In this document: piece after piece, positions 1 to 6,107 of the stretch
How the letters are laid out: each line of letters opens with the position of its first letter
How positions within the stretch are numbered: position 1 is the first letter of the stretch
DNA from: Pseudomonadota bacterium
Lineage (GTDB): Bacteria; BMS3Abin14
Reading direction: 5' to 3'
Assembly (NCBI GenBank): GCA_016937135.1
Contig: JAFGWO010000105.1
Coordinates: 1-6,751 of the forward strand
DNA length: 6,751 nucleotides
Translations under genes and position numbers: made by a program
Notes under the pieces: model-generated
Seen by the model: only the letters and a program-made list of their open reading frames with translations
Told to the model about the DNA's origin: nothing
The model's database searches: none

Positions 1-2
1 AA

Positions 3-773
3 TCAATAGGGACCCTGCTCATGGGTTTCCCCGATCTTCGCATGGCATCCCGGGCCGTAGCCAAAATCATGGCGAGCCGGGTGATCCCCTCCACACTGGA
101 ATTCATGGACCGGTCCGCCGTGGACTGCGTCAGGGATTATCTGGAAATGGACCTCCCTGAAGACACCTCGGCCCTTCTTTTGGTGGAGGTTGACGGGAGC
201 AGCGTGTCCGTGGAGAGGGAGGCCGGGATCCTGGAAAAGGTCGGCAGGGAGATCGGCGCATCGATGGTCTTTAAGGCCGGAAACAGAGAGGAGAGGGATT
301 CCCTCTGGAAGGCCAGGAGGTCTATTTCCCCCGCCATCATGAAGATCCGTAGGATGAAGATCAACGAGGACGTTTCCGTGCCCCGCATGAAGATCCCCGA
401 TCTCATCGACGGCATAGAGGAAATTTCCCGTAAAAGGGACGTCAAAATCGTAAATTTCGGCCATGCAGGGGACGGCAATGTCCACGTGAACGTTCTGGTG
501 GACCCCGATGACCCGGCCGAGATGGCCAGGGGCGACGAGGCGGTGAGCGATATTTTCCACCTCGTGGTTTCCCTGGAGGGTTCCCTTTCCGGGGAGCACG
601 GCATCGGGATCTCCAAAGCCCCTTTCCTTGGCCTTGAGCTGAACGAGGCGTCCCAGGAGGTGATGAGGAAGATCAAGCGGGCTTTAGACCCCAGGGATAT
701 CTTCAACCCCCACAAGAGCTTTGATTTTCAGCCGGCCTCGGCCGGCAGGGAGATCCCGCGCAGCTATGAGTGA
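3..773 (+). CDS. glcD: GlcD-like FAD-linked oxidase subunit, C-terminal part (5' end outside window)
   Basis: Flavoprotein subunit of a 2-hydroxyacid dehydrogenase of the glycolate oxidase / D-lactate dehydrogenase family (FAD_binding_4 plus FAD-oxidase_C architecture). Only 256 residues of the C-terminal part are visible. The reading frame is open to the window edge and the residues before the first ATG (SIGTLL, then MGFPDL) are family-like, so position 21 is an internal methionine and the N-terminal FAD-binding PCMH domain lies to the left. Seen motifs are FGHAGDGNVH (456-485), GEHGIGISK (591-617) and the closing MRKIKRALDPRDIFNP. These are hallmark segments of the oxidase C-terminal domain that contribute substrate, metal and flavin contacts in the family. 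The stop TGA (771-773) overlaps the start of the GlcF-like gene, so the two are translationally coupled. Expected role: oxidise glycolate, D-lactate or a related 2-hydroxyacid and pass electrons to the Fe-S partner. The substrate cannot be decided from this fragment. Confidence 0.93.
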   Translation, partial: SIGTLLMGFPDLRMASRAVAKIMASRVIPSTLEFMDRSAVDCVRDYLEMDLPEDTSALLLVEVDGSSVSVEREAGILEKVGREIGASMVFKAGNREERDSLWKARRSISPAIMKIRRMKINEDVSVPRMKIPDLIDGIEEISRKRDVKIVNFGHAGDGNVHVNVLVDPDDPAEMARGDEAVSDIFHLVVSLEGSLSGEHGIGISKAPFLGLELNEASQEVMRKIKRALDPRDIFNPHKSFDFQPASAGREIPRSYE

Positions 774-2247
774 TGCCGAAAAGTCTCCCGTCACTTCCCA
801 TCTGATCAGGGATTGCAGCCGGTGCGTCAAGTGCGGCACATGCCAGTACGTCTGCCCCGTCTTCACCGTCCGCCCGGAGGAATCCATGGCCCCGAGGGGC
901 AAGCTGGCCCTCGTCGAGGCCGTGACCCAGGGTCACCTTGACGGGACCAGCAGGTACAAGGAATATCTGGAAACGTGCCTGCTGTGCGGGGCCTGCGAGG
1001 AGGCGTGCCCCAATAACGTCGAGACCGTATCCATCATGTCCCGCGGCCGGACGAACGTGCCTCAGGCCGTCCGTCTCCGAACCGTGAAGGGGCTTATCCT
1101 GACCTATCTCTTCAGGGCGGTGAATGTATATCGCTACGCCATGAGGATGGGAAGAACCGTCCAGTATTTCCTTTTCCGAAGGATCCCTGCCTCCTCCGGG
1201 ATGAGGAGGCGTTTCCCCATGCCGGTGATTGCCAGCGACCGGACCCTTCCCGTCCTGGCAAAGCGTTTCTTCCGGGATCGCTACAGGGGAGAGGTTCGCG
1301 AGGGGACCGGGCCCAGGGTCGGCATTTTCACAGGGTGCGCCGGGAACTTCGTCTACACGGATTACAACGAGGCCATCCTCTCGCTTCTGGACTGGCTCGG
1401 GGCCACGGTTATCGTGCCTCCCGAGCAGGTCTGCTGCGGCCTCCCGGCCTTCGCCGGAGGGGCGCAGGAAACCGCGAAGGAGCTGGCCCTGAAAAACCTT
1501 GAGGCGTTTAACAAGTGGGGCCTTGATTTCATCGTCACCGGCTGCGCTTCGTGCAGCAGCCACCTGACCCAAAGCTACGTCCCGATCCTCATGGAGGCCG
1601 GGGTGGAAAAAGGTCAGGCCGAAAGGTTCGTTGCCGGCATCCAGGACATCAACGTGTTTCTTCATAACGCCGGGCTGCTGGAAAAACTCCGGGAACTTGG
1701 CCCGGTAGAGGAGAGGCCCCTTAAAGTGACGTACCACCACCCCTGCCACCTTGTGCGCCACCAGCATATCCGGGAGGAACCGGAGGATCTGATCCGGGCC
1801 ATCCCGGGCGTTGAATACGTCCCCATGGCGGAGGCGGACCGGTGCTGCGGACTGGCAGGCTCCTTCGGCGTGGAGCACTACGACATCTCAAAGGAGATCA
1901 ACGACCGGAAGATCAAAAATATCGCGGATTCCGGGGCCGACGTGGTAGTGACCTCGTGCCCGGGGTGCCTTCTTCATATCAGGGATGGGCTGCGCCGGAA
2001 CGGCCGTGAGGACATCGAGGCGATGCACATCATGGTCCTGATGGAAAAGCAGGTGCAAAAGGCCCGGGAGCAGCAGATCGGGAATGGGGAAGGGGGGAGG
2101 GAGGGAAAAAGAAAGGATGAAGGAAGAAGGATGAAGGATGAAGGGAGAAAAACAGGAAGGCTGAATAGGGAAGTGGGAAGAAAAGAGCCGGACGGGGGCA
2201 TTTCCAGTGAGGTTTTCTTGACAAAAAATTTCTCTGATGATAGATAA
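766..2247 (+). CDS. glcF: GlcF-like (Fe-S)-binding oxidoreductase subunit with aberrant C-terminal tail
   Basis: Iron-sulfur subunit paired with GlcD. It takes electrons from the flavoprotein and passes them toward the quinone pool or another acceptor at the membrane. The ATG at 766 overlaps the glcD stop by 8 bases and has AGGGAGA at 747-753. The open frame reaches back to a TTG at 721, but that would lie inside glcD. Residues 17-82 hold two 4Fe-4S motifs: C20, C23, C26, C30-P and C71, C74, C77, C81-P. Two CCG domains follow: TGCAGN about residue 190, VCCGLP about 223, GCASC about 259; then HPCHLVRH about 327, RCCGLAGSFG about 359 and SCPGCLLH about 398. The protein is 493 residues against about 400-430 usual for GlcF. 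Recognisable sequence ends near residue 437. The rest (nt ~2077-2244) is a Lys/Arg/Glu/Gly-rich low-complexity tail encoded by a G-rich tract, a heptamer array and the tRNA promoter. It probably arose by loss of the original stop. Other family members (LldE/LldF-like, heterodisulfide-reductase-like CCG proteins) fit less well because of the GlcD neighbour. Confidence 0.93.
   Translation: MSDAEKSPVTSHLIRDCSRCVKCGTCQYVCPVFTVRPEESMAPRGKLALVEAVTQGHLDGTSRYKEYLETCLLCGACEEACPNNVETVSIMSRGRTNVPQAVRLRTVKGLILTYLFRAVNVYRYAMRMGRTVQYFLFRRIPASSGMRRRFPMPVIASDRTLPVLAKRFFRDRYRGEVREGTGPRVGIFTGCAGNFVYTDYNEAILSLLDWLGATVIVPPEQVCCGLPAFAGGAQETAKELALKNLEAFNKWGLDFIVTGCASCSSHLTQSYVPILMEAGVEKGQAERFVAGIQDINVFLHNAGLLEKLRELGPVEERPLKVTYHHPCHLVRHQHIREEPEDLIRAIPGVEYVPMAEADRCCGLAGSFGVEHYDISKEINDRKIKNIADSGADVVVTSCPGCLLHIRDGLRRNGREDIEAMHIMVLMEKQVQKAREQQIGNGEGGREGKRKDEGRRMKDEGRKTGRLNREVGRKEPDGGISSEVFLTKNFSDDR
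2115..2149. repeat. Heptanucleotide tandem array, unit GGATGAA, five copies
   Basis: Five consecutive 7-mers are visible: GGATGAA, GGAAGAA, GGATGAA, GGATGAA, GGGAGAA. Seven is not a multiple of three, so each repeat shifts phase. The array lies inside the extended glcF frame but gives no regular peptide repeat, as expected for intergenic repeat DNA rather than selected protein. It follows a purine-rich tract with a six-G run at 2092-2097. Confidence 0.8.
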
Positions 2248-2248
2248 C
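2218..2248 (+). promoter_or_regulatory. Probable sigma70-type promoter of the tRNA-fMet gene
   Basis: A perfect -35 hexamer TTGACA sits at 2218-2223. The -10 is weaker: TAGATA at 2241-2246 (17-base spacer, 3 of 6 matches) or GATAAC at 2243-2248 (19-base spacer, 4 of 6). Initiation would fall near 2252-2257, just before the tRNA 5' end at 2261. The elements lie inside the last codons and stop of the extended glcF frame, which argues that this stretch was originally intergenic. Confidence 0.6.
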
Positions 2249-2260
2249 GCGTTCGTTTGT

Positions 2261-2337
<77 letters not shown>

Positions 2338-2344
2338 AAAATAA

Positions 2345-2378
2345 AAAGGCCGTGACGCAAGTCACGGCTTTTGTTTTT
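2345..2378 (+). terminator. Rho-independent terminator of the tRNA, probably bidirectional
   Basis: The stem GCCGTGAC (2349-2356) pairs with GTCACGGC (2361-2368) around a GCAA tetraloop. A G-T pair and three A-T pairs extend the base, and TTTTGTTTTT follows. Read on the minus strand, the same stem is followed by CTTTTTATTTTT, so it should also stop leftward transcription from the histidine kinase region. Confidence 0.9.
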
Positions 2379-2382
2379 GGGA

Positions 2383-2403
2383 GTTCAGAGTTCAGGGTTC
2401 AGA
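2383..2403. repeat. Heptanucleotide tandem array, unit GTTCAGR, three copies
   Basis: Three contiguous 7-mers are visible: GTTCAGA, GTTCAGG, GTTCAGA. They begin five bases after the tRNA terminator T-tract. The array is short, so taken alone it is modest evidence. It gains weight from two other heptamer arrays in the same window. Confidence 0.65.
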
Positions 2404-2601
2404 GGTAAATCTGTTGCCAGTTTGGGAAAATGTGGTTTTGGTGGACTCTGCGCTCCAATATCGAAAGCCAAATTTGTTCCTTTGAACGTAAAAGCAGGGG
2501 CTTACGGAAACCGGGCCGTAATCCCTTTTTCTTTTGCCCAAGACTATCTGTAAAGTGCCCCATATCAGCGCCATGGCCAAAATGAGCTTTCCTTTGGTCA
2601 T
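2392..2601 (-). CDS. Doubtful small ORF downstream of the histidine kinase
   Basis: A 69-codon minus-strand ORF starts 22 bases after the kinase stop. Its ATG (2599-2601) is preceded by AAGGAAAG at a reasonable distance (complement of 2606-2613), so translation initiation is plausible. The first ~22 residues (MTKGKLILAMALIWGTLQIV) could form one membrane segment with a positive start. After that the sequence (KRKRDYGPVSVSP and onward) has no recognisable domain, runs through a terminator-like hairpin, and ends inside the GTTCAGR array. I do not recognise it. It may be a real small membrane protein with a degenerated end, a remnant of a longer gene, or chance. Confidence 0.25.
   Translation of the reverse strand: MTKGKLILAMALIWGTLQIVLGKRKRDYGPVSVSPCFYVQRNKFGFRYWSAESTKTTFSQTGNRFTSEP
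2496..2535 (+). terminator. Terminator-like hairpin with T-tract, no clear upstream gene
   Basis: AGGGG (2496-2500) pairs with CCCTT (2523-2527) including one G-T pair. After one C/T mismatch, TTACGG (2502-2507) pairs with CCGTAA (2516-2521) around an 8-base loop. TTTTTCTTTT (2526-2535) follows on the + strand, the form of an intrinsic terminator. The tRNA already has its own terminator about 120 bases upstream. This could be a backup terminator or the end of an unrecognised small RNA. On the minus strand the trailing T-tract is weak. Confidence 0.5.
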
Positions 2602-2623
2602 CCGGCTTTCCTTGCGAGAAAAT

Positions 2624-4171
2624 TCAATGTCCGTCCGGTTTCTTCAAGGGGTTTTGTTTTTCTCTTTGTACCAGAAGCAGGAGAAAGATAGTCGTCCCTT
2701 TACCGGGTTCCGATTCGACCCGGATCATGCCCCCTTCCTTTTCCACGATCTTTCGCACAATCGCAAGGCCCGCTCCGGTGCCTGAATCTTCCCCGTAAGC
2801 GGATGTGAAAAACATCTCGAAAACCTTTTCACGCGCGGCGGGCGAAATCCCAATCCCGTTGTCTCGCACGAAAAACCACTGGTGGGTAGCCGGCGCCGGG
2901 AAGTCCCTGACCTCCGTTGTTCCGATCTCGATGCGGGGAGGGACTCCCTCCCTGAAAAATTTCAGGGAATTGGAGATCAGGTTCATGAATACCTGGTAGG
3001 CCCTTGTTTCCGGCATGTATAGCGGCGGCATACCGTCGCGGATATTTATCTCTGCCCCAAGCCTGGCAATCTCCTCCCTCTTTTCCAAAGTGATCCGGTC
3101 TAGAATTCCTTTCAGGTCGATGGTCTTTTTCTCCTCCGATGAATCCTCCAGGGAAGCGAATCTCAGGAGGTCCCCGAGCATGGCGGCAAGCTGGGTGAGA
3201 CTGGAACGGGCGATTTCCAGCATTTTCATGTTTTCAGCGCTGGTGTTCCCGGTCAATTTTCGCCTGACCAGATCGACATATCCCGTCGCGCTGGTGAGGG
3301 GTGTTCGAAGGTCATGGCCGGCCGCATAGACAAAGGACTGGAGCGCCTCGTTCTTGCCGCGCAGTTCCACCTGGGCATGGCGCAGGTTTTCCTCGCTTTT
3401 TCTCAGATTATTGAATAAGCCGCTGTATGGCTCCACAAGAGCAGCCTCGATCAGACCCTTGTAGATCAGGAAGAAGGCAAGGGCCTTCAGCAAGTGCCCT
3501 AATGTGTTGGAAAGACCGTAAGGATCGTCATAGAGGGTAAAAAACAGTTCCGAAAGGATGGTTACAAAAATGGAGGATGCGACAAAAAAGAACATCCTTT
3601 TGCCGAAGAAATCACGCCTGCGGATAAGTAGGACCAGGCTGATCATCAGGATGCCGGATATGATATATTCACTGATGATTTTAAAACCGGTCAGCCCCTG
3701 GGGATCGACGAAACAGTCGGGGAATATATCAAGGACAAAAATGGAGAGGAGAAGCGCAGCCGTGACGGCGGCGAAAAGGTAGAACACAAACGTCACCCGT
3801 ATCTTTTTATAGAGGAATATCGGGGCAACGAGCAGTGTCACGCTTTGAAGATACCTTGCCTGGATCCAGAGCTGGGTGGGGAGGTTGGAGTCGTATCCCG
3901 GGAAAATATCCATCCCTTTGTATGCCAGCGTATGGAGAAAATCCAGGAGGCCGATGAAGGGGAAAGCCAGCCCCAGAAACAGGAGGTAGCGGTTCTCCAG
4001 GAAATGTTTTGTGTTCAGGACGATGATGAAAACGGCAAAGGCAATGAGGATGCTCGCTGACTCCACCAGGATGTGAAACAGAAGGAAATTCTGCGTGCTG
4101 ACAAGGTACAGGGACGCGAAAATCAAGGCGGCCCACATGACCCCTTCGATTTGTCTTGCGGGTCCGGCCAA
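2624..4171 (-). CDS. MASE3-domain sensor histidine kinase, orphan
   Basis: Membrane-bound two-component sensor kinase of about 515 residues. The N-terminal ~230 residues contain several hydrophobic helices. The segment NFLLFHILVE through DFLHTLAYKGMDIFPG matches the MASE3 sensor domain, whose signal is not known. A charged, probably coiled-coil linker (LRKSEENLRHAQVEL) leads to the HisKA box AAGHDLRTPL with the phospho-accepting H286. The ATPase domain has the N box NLISNSLKFF (N401), the G1 box DNGIGIS (D437) and the G2 box GTGAGLAIV. All catalytic boxes are intact. No PAS or receiver domain is seen and no response regulator lies in the window, so the partner is probably encoded elsewhere. 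The start is uncertain. TTG at 4171 is chosen because AAGGAAGGG lies about 6 bases upstream and it leaves a short basic cytoplasmic N-terminus before the first helix. ATG at 4138 has an over-close AAGGGG. TTG at 4225 has no good ribosome site. Transcription is away from the DUF4386 gene. Confidence 0.9.
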   Translation of the reverse strand: MAGPARQIEGVMWAALIFASLYLVSTQNFLLFHILVESASILIAFAVFIIVLNTKHFLENRYLLFLGLAFPFIGLLDFLHTLAYKGMDIFPGYDSNLPTQLWIQARYLQSVTLLVAPIFLYKKIRVTFVFYLFAAVTAALLLSIFVLDIFPDCFVDPQGLTGFKIISEYIISGILMISLVLLIRRRDFFGKRMFFFVASSIFVTILSELFFTLYDDPYGLSNTLGHLLKALAFFLIYKGLIEAALVEPYSGLFNNLRKSEENLRHAQVELRGKNEALQSFVYAAGHDLRTPLTSATGYVDLVRRKLTGNTSAENMKMLEIARSSLTQLAAMLGDLLRFASLEDSSEEKKTIDLKGILDRITLEKREEIARLGAEINIRDGMPPLYMPETRAYQVFMNLISNSLKFFREGVPPRIEIGTTEVRDFPAPATHQWFFVRDNGIGISPAAREKVFEMFFTSAYGEDSGTGAGLAIVRKIVEKEGGMIRVESEPGKGTTIFLLLLVQREKQNPLKKPDGH

Positions 4172-4245
4172 GGCACACCCTTCCTTTTTTTCCGGGGATC
4201 GTCCCCAATTCGGGGAAGCCGCCAATTGCCCACTTTTTTGGTTCG

Positions 4246-4274
4246 AGTATAACTTCCATCAATCCTTGATGCAA
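4246..4274 (-). promoter_or_regulatory. Probable histidine kinase promoter with operator-like inverted repeat
   Basis: On the minus strand, -35 TTGCAT (complement of 4269-4274) and -10 TATACT (complement of 4246-4251, 5 of 6 matches to consensus) are separated by exactly 17 bases. A perfect inverted repeat, CATCAA-TCC-TTGATG (4257-4271), lies in the spacer and touches the -35, a position where a bound repressor or spacer-distorting activator would control initiation. Transcription would start near 4238, giving a leader of roughly 65-100 bases depending on the start codon used. Confidence 0.55.
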
Positions 4275-4310
4275 TTTTGTGGATATTATTGCCCGTAGGG
4301 GTATCGCGTC

Positions 4311-4338
4311 GCAGGTTCGCGGAATTTTTTAAACCTGC
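4311..4338. repeat. Seven-base inverted repeat in front of the DUF4386 gene
   Basis: GCAGGTT (4311-4317) and AACCTGC (4332-4338) are perfect inverted copies with a 14-base AT-rich gap. They lie about 90 bases before the DUF4386 start, in the divergent spacer shared with the kinase. It could be an operator or a leader hairpin. I see no convincing + strand -35/-10 pair next to it, so the promoter of this gene is not located. Confidence 0.35.
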
Positions 4339-4426
4339 TATTTTTACCCCCCTGAAATCATGCCAAGGCGAGCCGGCGAACGTTCAACCGGCGCATGCCG
4401 GGGAAAAAGCGAAGGGAGGGGTTGGG

Positions 4427-5131
4427 ATGAAAGCTCAAGGTACGGAACCGTCCGGACTGGTTTTGGCCAGGGCCGCGGGGATCCTTTATCTTATCGTCAT
4501 TGTCTGCGCCGGTTTTGCCGAGGGCTTTGTCCGCCATGTCCTCGTTGTTCCAGGGGATGCCGCCGCGACCGCCGGGAAAATCCTCGCCAACGAAGGTCTT
4601 TTCCGCTTCGGTTTCGCCGCGGACCTCGTCGCCTTTATCAGCGACCTTGTGGTGGCCGTTCTTTTCTACCTGCTCCTCAAACCTGTCAGCCGGACGCTGT
4701 CTATCATCGCCGCCTTTTTAAGGGTGCTCGCTCACCCGGCCATTGCGAGCGTCAATCTGCTCAACCATTTTGCGGTTTTAATTTTACTGAGCGGCGCCGG
4801 CTACCTGTCCGTCTTTAATGCCGACCAGCTTAATTCATTGGCCCTCTTGTCCCTCGAGACCCACCGGTACGGGTATCTTATCGGAGGGGCTTTTTTCGGG
4901 TTTCACTGCCTTCTTCTCGGATACCTGCTGCTTAAGTCCGACCTTTTCCCGGGGATCCTCGGGGTCCTGATGGTGCTTGCCTCGCTGGGCTACCTCGCCG
5001 AGAGTTTCGGGAATTTCCTCTTCCCAGGCCATGAGGCCCTTTTAACTCTGACGGTTGCAGTCCCGGCCGTCATCGCGGAAGTATCCCTCTGTCTCTGGCT
5101 GGTCATAAGGGGAGTGAAAAGAACGGGGTAA
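4427..5131 (+). CDS. DUF4386-family integral membrane protein
   Basis: A 234-residue, very hydrophobic protein with about six membrane helices: roughly residues 13-35, 60-83, 90-125 (long, possibly two), 145-170, 174-196 and 205-230. The opening LARAAGILYLIVIVCAGFAE, the NxLNHF-like centre and the overall length fit the DUF4386 family, whose biochemical function is not established. The ATG at 4427 is preceded by AAGGGAGG (4412-4419) at 7 bases. The open frame upstream to 4277 has no helix or family-like sequence and is treated as leader. The short C-terminus is basic (RGVKRTG), consistent with a cytoplasmic end. It is transcribed divergently from the sensor kinase. A functional link is possible but unsupported beyond position. 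No intrinsic terminator directly follows; a MITE-like element begins 9 bases after the stop. Confidence 0.85.
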   Translation: MKAQGTEPSGLVLARAAGILYLIVIVCAGFAEGFVRHVLVVPGDAAATAGKILANEGLFRFGFAADLVAFISDLVVAVLFYLLLKPVSRTLSIIAAFLRVLAHPAIASVNLLNHFAVLILLSGAGYLSVFNADQLNSLALLSLETHRYGYLIGGAFFGFHCLLLGYLLLKSDLFPGILGVLMVLASLGYLAESFGNFLFPGHEALLTLTVAVPAVIAEVSLCLWLVIRGVKRTG

Positions 5132-5139
5132 GTCGTGGA

Positions 5140-5304
5140 GTCGTGTCCCCCTTTCTTATGTTTTCCCCCACCCCCGGCAGTGTGGGAAAGTTGGTTGAGG
5201 TCCAAAGAGTGCAGGGTTTTCTGCCTTTATTTGTTTCCGGAAAGATTCTGCAAACCGCCATATGTTTTGTTTTTTTATCAGGACTTGAGAAAGTGGGACA
5301 CGAC
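5140..5304. mobile_element. MITE-like element with 21-bp imperfect terminal inverted repeats
   Basis: The left end (5140-5160) begins GTCGTGTCCC and continues with CTTTCT. The right end (5284-5304) read on the complement begins with the same ten bases and, after one mismatch, the same CTTTCT. In total 18 of 21 positions are inverted matches. About 123 bases lie between the ends, with no ORF of note and a TTTCCGGAAA palindrome at 5234-5243. This size and structure suit a non-autonomous inverted-repeat element or the remains of an insertion sequence. No clear target duplication flanks it; at most a 2-base CG if the ends start at TGTCCC. AGTCGTG occurs twice in a row at the left edge (5131-5137, 5139-5145). 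The parent transposase family is not identified. Confidence 0.5.
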
Positions 5305-5323
5305 CCTGCGGTAAAGCCCCCCT

Positions 5324-5351
5324 CGATAAACAATATACAATAAACGATGAA
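5324..5351. repeat. Heptanucleotide tandem array, unit CRATAAA, four copies
   Basis: Four contiguous 7-mers are visible: CGATAAA, CAATATA, CAATAAA, CGATGAA. The array is AT-rich against a GC-rich background and lies 19 bases after the right end of the MITE-like element. Read on the minus strand and rotated, the units are GTTCATC, GTTTATT, GTATATT and GTTTATC. These resemble the rotated units of the other two arrays in this window. Confidence 0.65.
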
Positions 5352-5368
5352 CGCTTTTTTTCAGCCTG

Positions 5369-5394
5369 CCGGGGAATGACCCGGAAGCCTTTTC
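5369..5394. other. Small hairpin between the heptamer array and the DUF169 gene
   Basis: CCGGG (5369-5373) pairs with CCCGG (5380-5384) around GAATGA, with CCTTTT a few bases later on the + strand. The stem is short and the T-tract is both short and displaced, so it is at best a weak terminator. The remaining bases up to 5445 are C-rich and show nothing else I can name. Confidence 0.25.
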
Positions 5395-5445
5395 GCCCCC
5401 ACCTGCCCACGCGCTCACCCCGTCACGATGTTTCCTTTCTCCATC

Positions 5446-6063
5446 CTATCCCTTCAGTGTCTCCACAATTTTATGGACCATTTCCACGGGGAGCCCGACG
5501 ACGAGCCGGTCCCTTGTTATGCACCCGAATTCCCTGGCGTCAAGGCACCCGAAGGAGATGCAGATCCTGTTCGTCAAAAAGGCCTTCACGGCCAAGGCCC
5601 CGCAGACAGACAGGAAGCCTGAGATCTCGACCTGGACCGGGCGGCCGTTCTCGTGGATCTGCCACTGTCTGACAAGATGCATGACCGCGTCGGGCTGGAG
5701 GTAGGAAAGGACCACGTCAGGGGACTCAAAGGTACCCAGCGTCACCTCTTCCGGTTTGTCCTGGAGGCGCGGGGTGTTGTCCAGGATCCGCCGGGCCGTT
5801 TCAGGATCGAGGCTGCCCTTTTCCGCCATCATCCGGGCGATCTTGTCGTCATCGCTGCCCCACCCCAGGCAGCGGCTGCCCCCGGGGCAGTCGAGGGTCT
5901 CGGGCCGCAGGGTGATGGGTCCCGTGCGGGAGGATGCCACCGCCTCGCAAAAGCGCATGGGACTGGAGGCGGGCCGCTTTTCCGGGCGATCCGTCTTTCC
6001 GAATCTGATCCCGCACCACCAGCCCCCGAAATGTTCCTTGAGGAGTTCAAGGTCTGAATCCAT
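5446..6063 (-). CDS. DUF169-family cysteine-rich protein
   Basis: A 205-residue soluble protein. RFCEAVASSRTG (residues 37-48), the LDCPGG segment (57-62), the central SPDVVLSYLQPDAVMHL-like strand/helix and the C-terminal SFGCLDAREFGC...LVVGLPVEMVHKIVETL match the DUF169 family layout, and the length is typical. Function is not established. Eight cysteines are present (17, 39, 59, 65, 154, 168, 173, 181); C39, C59 and C173 sit in family-like motifs, so metal or Fe-S binding is a reasonable but unproven idea. The ATG at 6063 has AGGAG (complement of 6074-6078) 10 bases upstream. It follows the MinD-type ATPase gene by 44 bases on the same strand, so the two are probably cotranscribed. No strong terminator follows its stop. 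Confidence 0.85.
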   Translation of the reverse strand: MDSDLELLKEHFGGWWCGIRFGKTDRPEKRPASSPMRFCEAVASSRTGPITLRPETLDCPGGSRCLGWGSDDDKIARMMAEKGSLDPETARRILDNTPRLQDKPEEVTLGTFESPDVVLSYLQPDAVMHLVRQWQIHENGRPVQVEISGFLSVCGALAVKAFLTNRICISFGCLDAREFGCITRDRLVVGLPVEMVHKIVETLKG

Positions 6064-6107
6064 AAGTGAGGTTCTCCTGTTTATGGCCGGTTTTCAGGAA
6101 CTGGCGT

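Noticed and set aside
3..715. Long minus-strand ORFs opposite glcD (198 and 192 codons)
   Set aside because: They lie fully opposite a gene with clear family motifs, have no recognisable domain, and are Gly/His/Pro- or Ser-rich as expected for complementary-frame shadows in GC-rich coding DNA.
721..765. TTG at 721 as the glcF start
   Set aside because: It would add 15 basic residues and overlap glcD by 53 bases; ATG at 766 gives the usual short overlap and a ribosome site.
703..1878. 391-codon minus-strand ORF opposite glcF
   Set aside because: Its length reflects codon bias of the GlcF frame. The translation shows no domain, while the + strand carries all cysteine motifs.
4202..4216. TCCCC-AATTC-GGGGA hairpin in the kinase leader
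   Set aside because: Only five base pairs with no T-tract; too weak to call as an attenuator or operator without conservation data.
3807..4274. 155-codon minus-strand ORF overlapping the start of the kinase in another frame, considered as a frameshifted N-terminus
   Set aside because: The MASE3 helices are continuous in the kinase frame, and the other frame is hydrophilic and Pro/His-rich, so no frameshift is needed.
4266..4289. TTGATG...TATTAT as a + strand promoter for the DUF4386 gene
   Set aside because: The spacer would be only 12 bases, too short for a sigma70 promoter.
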